Assembly: GCA_026874595.1 (NCBI GenBank)
Contig: CM049312.1
Coordinates: 31,065,456 to 31,129,455 of the forward strand
Reading direction: 5' to 3'
Origin: Sipunculus nudus
Taxonomy: Eukaryota > Annelida > Sipuncula > Golfingiida > Sipunculidae
Length of the DNA: 64,000 nucleotides
A model generated the notes under the pieces. That model worked only from the letters and a program-made list of their open reading frames with translations, had not been told where the DNA came from and made no database searches. Shown one piece after another: positions 22,320-32,009 of this stretch (the first letter of the stretch is position 1; each line of letters starts with the position of its first letter). The translations under genes were made by a program, and so were the position numbers.

Positions 22320-23800
22320 TAACATACACTGAAATGGTGGCGCCACCTGCAACCAATTTTGCACAGCGTCCATCTGTTCATCTGCTTTGGGAAAAAAATC
22401 AGACATATCACTGCATTGGTTGGACTTATCCACCTGAAATTTTGCATGCTTATACATCCTGGGTGGCTTTCTTGATTTTATGGCAGGTGGCGCCACCTCC
22501 ATTCACGTTCATACTGCAGACATACAGACTTATATCTCAAGGCTGGTTTGACATATCCTTTTGAAATTTTTCATGTGTATAGATCTCACATAGGTCTTTT
22601 GGCGCCACCTTCAACCATTTTTGCACCGCGTTCGTCTGTTTGTCTGCCGTTGGATAAAATCACTCATATCTCGGCAGTGGTTTGACTTATCTGCCTAAAA
22701 TTTTGTATGTTTATACATCTCGGAAAGCTTTCTGGATTTCCTGGCAGGTGGCGCCACCTACATATATGTTTACGCTGCAGACATCCAGGCTTATATCTCA
22801 GGACTGGTTTTCAGTATCCTCCTCGGATTTGGCTTGTGTATAGATCCCACATAGCACTTAATCATACAAAATATCTGTGGTGCCACCTGCCACCATTCTT
22901 GCACAGCGTCCGTCTGTGTGTCTGCTGTGGGCTAAAATCACTCATATCTCGCCAGGGATTTGACTTACCTGCCAAAAATTTTGCAGGTTTATACATCTCC
23001 GATAGCTTTCTGGATTTCGTGGCAGGTGGCGCCACCTACATTTATGTTTACGCTGCAGACATCCAGGCTTATATCTCAGGACTGGTTTGCAGTATCTTAG
23101 TCGGATTTGGCATGTGTATAGATCCCACATAGCACTTAATCATACAAAATATTTGTGGTGCCACCTGCCACCTTTCTTGCACAGCGTCCGTCTGTTTGTC
23201 TGCTGTGGGCTAAAATCACTCATATCTCGCCAGGGATTTGACTTGTCTGCCTAAAAGTTTGCAGTTTTATACATCTCCGATAGCTTTCTGGATTTTGTGG
23301 CAGGTGGCGCCACCTACAATTATATTTACGCTGCAGACATCCAGGCTTATATCTCAGGACTGGTTTACTGTATCTTCCTGGAATTTTTCATTTGTATAGA
23401 TCTCACATAGCTCTTTATCATATACAAAACTGGAGACGCCACCTGCAACCATTTTTGCACCGCGTCCGTCTGTTTGTCTACCGTGGGATAAAATAACTCA
23501 TATCCCAGTAGTGGTTTGACTTATCTGCCTAAAATTTTGCATGTTTATACATCTTGGATAGCTTTCTAAATTTTGTAGCAGGTGGCGCTACCTACAATTA
23601 TGTTAACGCTGCAGACATACAGGCTTATATCTCAGGACTGCATAGCGCCCTCCTGTTTGTCTGTTGTGTGATAAAATCACTCACATACAAGTAGTGGTTT
23701 GATTTGATTATTTTTGTATATCTATTCAACTTCGATAGCTTTCTAGATTTTATGGTAGGTAGCGCCACCCTACATACACATTTCGGCTGCAGACATTAAT
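22320..23800 (+). repeat. Left-arm tandem array, ~278-bp units with GGTGGCGCCACC
   Basis: Units recur at 22484, 22744, 23022, 23300 and 23579 (spacing 260, 278, 278, 279). Each starts with CAGGTGGCGCCACCTAC and continues through ACGCTGCAGACATCCAGGCT, TATATCTCAGGACTGGTTTG and a second GGYGCCACCTGC site. That site is followed by GCGTCCGTCTGTTTGTCTGC and CTCATATCTCG. A last, degenerate unit ends near 23790. The open frame 22707-23132 merely reads through the units. Confidence 0.93.
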
Positions 23801-24670
23801 GCTAATATGCAACACACCTCACCCTATTTCCCCTTGCCACTCAATCCATGCCTGGCTTCACCCGTCCCACTCTGATTTCGGCATTTTGGTGGCTGTACCT
23901 GAAACTATTTTGAGTTTTTGCGTAAAACCATTTTAGCATAATGGCCGCTTTTACCTTGAAAAATGCGTCAAGGTCATCTGTGTTCGAACTTGACTTAGTC
24001 ATTGATTAGGTGCATTAAAACTGCAAATTTGGTAACTGTACCTCAAAATCTTTTCCAGTTATTGTGTTAACATCGTTTTAGCATTACCAACACTGTTATC
24101 TTGAAAAAATGTGTCAAGGTCATCCATGTCTTTGCCCTTAATAAGATGCATCAATACCTGCAAGTTTGGTGGCTGTACTTCAAATTCTTTTTGAGTTTTT
24201 GCGTTAACATTTTACCTGTGACGGACGGGTGGACAAACGGCACGACGAAAAGATGGACGGACGCTGACCATTTCTATGAGCCCCGCAGACGGAGGCGGCG
24301 GGGTATAATAATAGCCCAACCATAGGGGGCGTAGTCAAGTAGGCCCACAGGGCCATACCCCACCCCCGGTCCTCCCATTCAGTACTACACGTTATCGCGG
24401 GATTTCACTTCGTCTAATAAGAAAATTTCTGTGCTTGTGTGGCACTGATGTCAGTTCACATGAAGATACATTGAGCTGCAACCTTAAGCTGAAATATCGG
24501 AGTTTGCTAGGAGATAATCTAGAAAACTTTAGCCCCATAAATCAGACGGCTGAGGTGTCGTGTAAACATATATGCATTGCAAATGTAGTAATTGAGATTT
24601 TATTTATCGATAACTTTACAATATTTTTTTTATTTCTTCATCTTGGACAAAATTACTAATTGGAATTAAA
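23801..24670. other. Left part of fold-back centre; no gene seen
   Basis: It contains two degenerate copies of a block with TGTCAAGGTCATC, GGTGCATTAAAACTGCAAATTTGGT and CTGTACCTCAAA (about 23960-24070 and 24100-24200). A GGACGGGTGGACAAACGG-type tract at 24221-24260 and TATAATAATAGCCCAACC follow. No coding motif. The tract resembles the one ending the array at the left edge of the window. Confidence 0.5.
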
Positions 24671-24676
24671 ATATTA

Positions 24677-24678
<2 letters not shown>

Positions 24679-24722
<44 letters not shown>
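24679..24722. repeat. (TA)n microsatellite
   Basis: Uninterrupted TA dinucleotides over about 44 bp, directly left of the palindromic MITE. Confidence 0.97.
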
Positions 24723-24724
<2 letters not shown>

Positions 24725-24866
24725 GTTATGGTACAAATAGCAATCTGGTATGATTGGCAATTGTACCAGTACAGATTGCAATTGGGATTCGTACCAGTGT
24801 AAGCCCCTATTGTGATCTGTACTGGTACAATTGCCAAGCGTGCTAGATTGCCATTTGTAACATAAC
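24725..24866. mobile_element. Palindromic MITE, ~142 bp
   Basis: The left arm GTTATGGTACAAATAGCAAT and following TTGGCAATTGTACCAGTACA (to about 24776) are matched in reverse complement by the right arm ending ...CATTTGTAACATAAC. The arms are over 50 bp with a few mismatches, so nearly the whole element can fold into one hairpin. It abuts a (TA)n tract, consistent with insertion at TA. No coding capacity. It could also be an unusual recombination-made palindrome. Confidence 0.7.
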
Positions 24867-24904
24867 CTATAAAAATATAAATATAAATAAATATAACAGT
24901 AGTC

Positions 24905-25181
24905 GAAATTATGGTGTTTTACTCGCCAAAAACTACCTCAAATCTCCTGGGATGAGCCCAGTACAAGTTGAGGTCGTTCCACTGGACGACCTTGCATCAA
25001 GTACCATGCTGCAGAGAAAAGCTCTTGTAAGTCGGAAAGATGGAAAGTTGTTTCTTCTAGAATTAGTATATGCCTACCAAAATGTCTAAAGTCCTTTACT
25101 CAGACAAATCTTTATTTTAAGACATTGTCAAAACAACAACGGAATTTGAGAGTGTTAACACGGTAAAACACCATCAATTTC
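24905..25181. mobile_element. Small inverted-repeat element, ~275 bp
   Basis: The ends are GAAATTATGGTGTTTTACTCG on the left and, in reverse complement, GAAATTGATGGTGTTTTACCG on the right: about 20 bp of near-perfect inverted repeat with one extra base. The internal sequence is not coding. The size and structure fit a MITE, but no target-site duplication is clear. Confidence 0.4.
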
Positions 25182-27393
25182 CCAGTGTGTTTTGTGATTC
25201 AGACACCTGTGATTAAATGTTTCTTTTACAAAAGAGGTACATCGACGCCGCCGGTATCGAATTTGACACCGCCAATGTGCAAATGCTTTCATTATTTACC
25301 GCTTTGTAAAAATAGTACACTATAAAAAAAATTAATCGCCACGCGTTGCCGCCAAATAGGAGTTAAACTTTGTTAAATGACCGTCAATTTTTCATTTAAT
25401 CATTCATTTGTACTTCTGCGCTGGTTCAGTTGACGTTGGTAACAACGTGACAGTGACGACGCGACATGGCATTGGTTCATTTCAACTTATTTGCATGGAA
25501 CTAGACGGCACTTCTTCCGAATATTGCCGAGTAGCTACCGTGCATACAAGCGGGCCAGTAACGAGGCCTTACGGAAAAAGCAAATTTACAGAGCACAGGG
25601 CAAATTCGAACGATCTCAGATCAGTTCTTATGAAGGATAACGAATGTCAGTCATTCGCGGTGGAGGCCGCATTCACAGCCAGGAAGGAGCCTCTTATTTC
25701 ACTAGTAAAACTAGAATATTTTTAATATTTATGCGCTTTGTATAATCCCCATGGAAAAAAAAGCTTATGCGCAGAACTGCGTTCTCATCTGACGAACCCC
25801 CTGCATATGACCGTCCATCCACACGGTTTCACGGGCACATCTGAACATCGGTTCTAGAGACAGGTGAACAAGGCATATATGGCACCTCGCACATTTCTCC
25901 GAATAAACAGTAAATTTTAAACATATTGTATCAGCAAAGGATGAAAAATTCTAAAAGACCGTTGCTTTAAATTGTACTCCGTGACTTTATTATTCAAATT
26001 TAATCCACACATAGGCCCACAATGTATATATAGTAAAGTTCTTTATAATTTTAAAACATCATTTACATCTGTCAGTATGGTACCAAGGAATTTTCAAGAT
26101 GTTTAATGTTATTTCTAACAGCAGTTTTTTATGACAAATGGAAAACGAAGATTCCATGCGCCGACAGGCAGGACACCGTGAATACATAATCCTGGCTCCC
26201 GGGACCCCATAGACCGCGTATATACATTGGTAAAGCCCCGGGAAACAAGACGTCGGATATGCAAAGAGTTGTTGTATGATATAAAGACTTTGTTTATTGG
26301 TAGTTTTGCCGACCATTTCTGTCACAATATCATAAAAGAGATATATGTTTGCAAAATACAAACAATGTTACTTGAATAAATATTCAGTTCACTTGAGTTT
26401 ATAATTCCCTGCGGGATACAGAAATTCACATGTAAAATAACCTATTCATGCATAAACAAGGATACTCTAATGTATAAATACATGCATTCATAAGAAATGG
26501 AATATGAATATTTTATTTTTGCAAAACAAATATGACGACCTCAAATCCGCTAGGACGACCTACGGGACGACCACAAATTTACAAACATTTCTATCCCTGA
26601 TATATATATATATATATATACACGTAAAATAAAAGTAATTTCTTGTAATATAAATATAATTATAAAATAATTGTTAAGATAAATAAAGACGTACCTGTGT
26701 TCACATGGTGACATTCTAAATGACATTAGATACAAATCAAGTGCACTGGATGTTTGGGTGTCTCTATACATGCTAGTATTAAGCAACATATGTAGGTCAA
26801 TTCAAATCAACCGCGCATGTATTAGCAGCTGGCCTCACAGTATCACGTTATCTCATTAAGCACTGGGCCCTGGTCAACCATGAAAACACTCGATTTTTTT
26901 TAGGTGTTTATATCGAGCCGCTCATAAACACCCGGGTGTTTATAATGCTTATATTATAGGGGCTGATGAATTAATTAATAAAGGGAAGGGCATTATAAGA
27001 CCTATTAAACCTCAAATCCCCCATTAATTATATATGGTCAAAATACTGACCCCTGAAAAAAATGCTTGAAATACGTGTATATAAAATATTACTTTCTTTA
27101 GTTCATTTACACATTTGAAACTGTTACAACGTAGTGAGACATTTGTTGACACTTTTAAAGGGACATTTAAACATGTTGGTAAAAGGACGTCTTGTGTCTA
27201 TCAGTAGACACCAGTGTTTTATGCATAAACTCGGACGTTTTATACACGTGGGTATTCAAATATAACACTGGTGTATTGTACAAAACATTAGACGTGTCAT
27301 CATTTTTTACAGTGTAAGGGGTTTGCTATAACCTTTATTGTGTTATATGTTTAATTACGTTTTTGTTTAATTAATTTATACTATTAAAAGGGT
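25182..27393. other. Right part of fold-back centre; no gene seen
   Basis: About 2.2 kb with no transposase motif. A 105-codon open frame at 25408-25725 starts at TTG, has no recognisable domain, and is not supported as a gene. A (TA)n run lies at 26600-26620, and a perfect 20-bp palindrome with CCCGGG at its centre at 26924-26943. Confidence 0.45.
26924..26943. repeat. Perfect 20-bp palindrome
   Basis: ATAAACACCCGGGTGTTTAT reads the same on both strands. A further GGTGTTTAT at 26903-26911 can pair with the first half, giving alternative hairpins. Confidence 0.9.
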
Positions 27394-28440
27394 ACGGTAG
27401 GTAGCGCCACCTGTCTGGTTAATGAGAAAACTTTCTAAAATGGATGTACATGCCAAATTGCAGACCAACACATTGAACCACTGCTGAGATATGAGCAATT
27501 TTTACCTAAAGCAAATGTTCGGATGGATGCCACACAAAAACAATTGCAGATGGCGCCATCAGTCTTGAATATGAGATTGAGGTATCCAAGATCTATGTAA
27601 AAGTACAATTTCAGGTCAATGTGGCAAATCATTCCTGAGAAAAGGGCATTAATATACTATGAAAACGATAAGGTAGGTGGTGCCATCTTTCTGGTTTTTT
27701 TTTCAGAAAAACTCTCCAAGATAGATGTACATGCCAAATTTCAGACCAATATATTGAACCACTCCTGAGATATGAACAATATTCACCTAAAGCAAACGTA
27801 CGGATTGATACCACACAAAAACGATTGAAGATGGCGCCACCAGTTTTAAATTCAAGATCGAGGTATCCCAGGTCCATAGTCACACACAATTTCAGCCCCA
27901 TCCGTCCATTTGTGTTTGACTTATAATGCTTACAGTACTGACATGTGGCAATGATGGGATATTAAACGGCGCAAAAACAAGAATAGGATAGAAGATGGCG
28001 CCACCTGTCTTCTGCAGAAGACAACACTATCCAAAATCGTCGGTCAACCTGATTTTTGGACCAATTCATGCATCACTTACCGAGATATATATTATTTAAG
28101 TGATTTTCACCATGTATGGCAATATCTAAGGTCAAAGCCACTCTCATAGGAAAGGTCATGACCCGATTTGAAATATCCTTAATCCCATAACCGATATCTA
28201 TATAAATGCATAATATAATAGAAATCTGTCAATTTTTTTTGGACTTATGATCCTTACAGTACTGTCACGTGGCAATGATGGGGATATTATACGGCAAGAA
28301 AACAAGAAAAGGATAATGGGTGGCGCCACCAGTTTCCGGTATATGACCAACATATTTAAGATCTTCGGTTAACTTGAGTTTTGGATCAATCCATGCAATA
28401 TTTCTTGAGATATTTAAGAATTTGTGTGATTTTTCCAAAA
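27394..28440 (-). repeat. Right-arm tandem array with GGTGGCGCCACC, inverted
   Basis: Sites at about 27405, 27550, 27674, 27832, 27996 and 28320 are variants of GGTGGCGCCACC. In reverse complement the units read like the left array: a GGCGCCA site, then CCATCCG, CTCATATCTCAGCAGTGGTT, a CAAATTTGGCATGT block, and the next GGTGGCGCTACC. They are more diverged and less regular than the left array (alternating spacing of about 125-165 bp, one gap of about 320). Mirrored orientation makes them the inner part of the right arm. Confidence 0.85.
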
Positions 28441-28572
28441 AAAAGGACCTATTCAAGGTCAAGGTTTCTCTTCTAGTAAAGGTCATGACCCCATTTAAAT
28501 AGGTTTCGTCCTCTCACCCATATCTATGAACATATCAAGTTTGGTAAAGATCCGTGTAATATTTTTATCTCG

Positions 28573-29647
28573 CCTTGGCAGAGAGGAAAGGTTAGAGGTC
28601 AACCAAAACTGAGGGCGCAGCAGTTCCCATGTGACCCGATAATAATCTAGAATTTAGAAAAAAATTCCCCCAAGTGGTTAGGGAGGAGTTCTCCGTAAAC
28701 CTATGCGGCGGCGGCCGCCGCGGTGGCCGACTGAAAACATGGTATCCGAAAAACTCTGTTTTGGCGGATACAATTATTTCTTCAGTGGTGAGATAAAAGT
28801 GGCGGCTATTTTTTATTACAATAGTGACCGTAATTACAATAGTGGTTGCTCGACCCGCCCACTATTGTAATAACGTTCACTATTGTAATAAATTTCGTTA
28901 TAGGTATAATTAATGACGTGAGAATGGAATACAAGGTTTGAATACTATAATTCCTCACCATTTTACACTTGTGAGGAAAATGATTTCTTCAGTGGTGAGA
29001 TAAAAGCAGCCGCTAGTTTTTATTACAATAGTGACCGTTATCACAATAGTGGTTGCTCGACACGGTCACTATTCTATTAACGTTCACTATTGTAATGAAT
29101 TTCGTTATTGCTATAATTAATGATGTAAGAGTGGATTATAAAGTTTGGAATACTACAAATCTGCAGCATATTAGACTTGAACACAAATTTAAAACAAAAG
29201 TGGCATTTCAAAATGAACGACGATAGAATTATTTCATCAGTGGGGAAATAAAGGTGGCCGCTATTTTTTATTACAATAGTGACCGTTATTACAATAGTGG
29301 TTTCTCGACACGGTGACTAATGTACTAAAGTTCACTAGTGTAATAACATATAAATTACAATCTGATGTGTTTTGGGGGACACTGAGTATTAATTGATGGT
29401 TTATTTTTTCGGGAATGTCATTTGTTTGGAAGAATCTCGACGAATCTGGTAAAATTTTCCGCCTGCAACATGAACCACTATTGTAATAATAAATTATTAC
29501 AATTGTGGTTGCAAATGCAACCACTATTGTAATAATTATAACAATAGTGACCGTTATTACAATAGTGGTTGGCAAAACCTGGCCCTTACCAACTAGTATT
29601 GTAATAATTATTACAATAGTGAACGTAATTACAATAGTGGTTGCAAC
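28573..29647 (-). repeat. Right terminal inverted repeat of fold-back element
   Basis: This is the reverse-complement counterpart of 21383-22221. It holds about 17 CACTATTGTAAT/ATTACAATAGTG motifs (for example 28860, 29085, 29287, 29521, 29627). A submodule of about 200 bp (TTCTTCAGTGGTGAGATAAA, motif pairs, CTCGACACGG) occurs at 28780, 28980 and 29225, so this arm is longer than the left one. It ends GTGGTTGCAAC at 29647, against the AGCGCAC copy. Confidence 0.88.
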
Positions 29648-29654
29648 AGCGCAC
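29648..29654. repeat. 7-bp target-site duplication of fold-back element, right copy
   Basis: AGCGCAC, identical and in the same orientation as 21376-21382, immediately outside the right terminus. Confidence 0.75.
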
Positions 29655-29885
29655 CAGGGCTGTACTCCCTAGGCCTTTACACGCCAACGATTTTTTTAAA
29701 TAAGATTAGCCTCAAATACCCGCCTAGTAAACCGGTCCCGTCAACATGCAAAGGGTCCGTATGGCGTGCGGTATTTTTAATGAGAAGTGAATGGTACTTA
29801 CAAAATGAATAGTACATTACCTCCTTAATATAAGGAAAATGATTTCATCTGAGCTGCTTAAATAATGTCATGTCAGTCCACGGAA

Positions 29886-30170
29886 TAAGTTCCCTTCATT
29901 TTACTTTACCTCAGGAGAAACTAAAAATAACCATATGTGAAGGCTTGTTTGAATAAAAATTGGTTAAACACTTTTTTTATATTCATATTTTACAAGACCA
30001 ATTATTGTGTCTGATGGCATTGTGATAAGTTTCGTTCATTTTACTTTACCTCAGGAGAAACTGAAAATAACCACATGTGAAGGCTGGTTTGATTAAACAT
30101 AGGTTAAACACTTTTATATCCATATTTTACAAGACCAAGTATCGTGTCTGATGGCATTGTGATAAAGGTG
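29886..30170. repeat. Two-copy 140-bp tandem duplication
   Basis: CATTTTACTTTACCTCAGGA, AAAATAACCA(T/C)ATGTGAAGG and GTGTCTGATGGCATTGTGAT recur at an offset of 140 bp (29897 and 30037) with few differences. Non-coding. Confidence 0.93.
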
Positions 30171-31475
30171 TCTTGGTGTGTGCTTCAAATGAAACATAAA
30201 GTGTTTGAAGCTGCCCGCACTTGAATATCGTAACTTAACGACGTGCTTTCATGTAAGCTTAAACTCATGGGTACGAGACTATTTCCTACATGTTTTGATG
30301 GAATGGCAGTGTCGAAAATCGATTAGTGACGATACACCTGACCGACATTGCTTTATTTAGCCCGATTTGTCAGTTGGCCAGTAACTGAAAAATATCAGGA
30401 GGAAACCATGCGCTAAGATATGGCCAGGACTTTTTTCACATGTTACAAGTTCTCATGTTCTGGATATCTGAATCATATGGCTACACTGGTCCACTGAACA
30501 GTAACAGAAACTTGATAAATATGTTTTAAAAAATCATGCATTAACAATTATTAATGTCTATCAGATCCCTGGACATCAATTATGCTGTTTTTTTTTTGTA
30601 ACCCAATACAATACAGGCCTGTAACGGGTAGTGTCATGCCTGCGTGGGTCGGCGGGCAACAGCAATACTCTTGAAGAACACTTGTTTACTCTGACACGTG
30701 TATGTTGGCTTGAAAAAGAGTAAACGGTTTGGGCGAGCTGTTTCTAAAGCATTTATGTTAAATAGAAAAGGATGACCCTTACATCTCAGAGCAAGGGAAA
30801 GAAAGAGGAGGTAGTATTTGCATCCTCTTATTGATTTGATTTTCGTTAAATACTTTAGGGTTCAGATCATGTTCACGGGTGGGTGAACCCTTATGGGTCT
30901 TAGAAACAGCACACGTTTATTTAGAATAAACTATTTCATTGCATGTAAATGTTTGATTAGTTTTGCATAAACATTTATAAAAAAGACTTGCATCCTAAAT
31001 TGTAATTTTGCAAGTTATACCCAATTAATATCCATTAAAAAATCGTTATTCGTGATCCTAAACGGGTACAGCTGCCATACATGCTTGTCAGATTGTACTG
31101 ATGGTAAAATGCGTTTGTTTATTCGAATTCTAAATGTAAATTAATCAAAGAGGTCAAAGGATCTAGATATTCTGGCGAAGCTCGAACAGAGGAGGGCCCA
31201 ACTAGCAGATCGAAACCTAACTTATAATATGTATAGAAAGCACGGCACACGTTTATGCTAGCAATAAAGATCTTGTTAGTCATGCAAATATTTAATTTAT
31301 CATAATTGAACAAAACTGTTTCTATTTACTTCTCTTTCTTTGGTATATCTAAGAGGCTTTGAAATCATCTCAGTGCGTGACAATTAGTATTTACCTTAGG
31401 AACATGGGAAGTGTTTCATTCTACATTATTAAGGTATATTGCCAGGATAGCCTGTACAGAAAAGAATAAATGTTG
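30171..31475. other. No gene seen
   Basis: AT-rich sequence with no recognised motif or repeat. Confidence 0.4.
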
Positions 31476-31484
31476 ATATATATA

Positions 31485-31546
<62 letters not shown>
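31476..31546. repeat. (TA)n microsatellite
   Basis: About 70 bp of TA dinucleotides with one TTTA interruption near 31487. Confidence 0.97.
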
Positions 31547-31547
<1 letters not shown>

Positions 31548-31639
31548 GTCAGGTAAGATGCTTCACACAGGTAAGATGTGTAATTTTTGTATAAAGTATA
31601 TGGTCTTTGTTACCATCATGGGGTTATAATTAATGTATT

Positions 31640-32009
31640 TAATATTAAGGAGTACTTTAATTTACTGATTTTTCAATTATCAATTGATGTTTTTTAATAA
31701 TAATTAATAATTCATATTAGTTAATCTTTAAATGTATGTTTATGTGTTCGATGTATGTTTATCAACAGTTGCTAATTATTGTGTGGGGCTGTTGGTGCAG
31801 GTGATGCAAGGAGTAATACTGTTTAATATTAAGGAGTACTTTAATTTACTGATTTTTCAATTATCAATTAATGTTTTTTAATAATAATTAATAATTTGTA
31901 TTAGTTAATCTTTTAATATATGTTTATGTGTTCGATGTATGTATTTCAACAGTTGCTAATTATTGTGTAGGGCTGTTGGTGCAGGTGATGCAAGGAGTAA
32001 TACTGTTTC
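31640..32009. repeat. Two-copy 184-bp tandem duplication
   Basis: AATATTAAGGAGTACTTTAA, TAATAATAATTAATAATT-like sequence, GTGTTCGATGTATGT and GGGCTGTTGGTGCAGGTGAT recur at a 184-bp offset (31641 and 31825). The copies are nearly identical, so the duplication is recent. Confidence 0.95.

Larger units (their letters stand above)
21383..29647. mobile_element. Fold-back type DNA transposon, ~8.3 kb, non-autonomous
   Basis: The two ends are long inverted repeats (21383-22221 and 28573-29647) that align along their length by eye. They share, on opposite strands, TTGCAACCA, GGTAAGGGCCAGGTTTTGCC, AGATTCGTCGAGATTCTTCC and TCCGCCAAAACAGA-like blocks. Inside each lies a tandem array of GGTGGCGCCACC units in mirrored orientation (22320-23800; 27394-28440). 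A direct AGCGCAC heptamer flanks both ends. The centre has no transposase motif in any frame, so mobilisation would need a helper. Long inverted repeats with internal direct repeats are typical of fold-back elements (FB, Galileo); the 7-bp duplication is also the length reported for Galileo, a P-superfamily relative. Family assignment is inference, since the TTGCAACC terminus is not one I recognise. Confidence 0.8.

Noticed and set aside
22707..23132. 141-codon open frame resembling a cysteine-rich repeat protein
   Set aside because: Reads through units of the tandem array; the apparent protein repeats are the DNA units.
25408..25725. 105-codon frame in the fold-back centre as a possible transposase piece
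   Set aside because: TTG start and no DDE, THAP or zinc motif; too short to be a transposase.
21383..29647. CRISPR-like regular repeats
   Set aside because: Repeat spacing is irregular, repeats occur in both orientations and units are ~278 bp; the sequence is eukaryotic in character.
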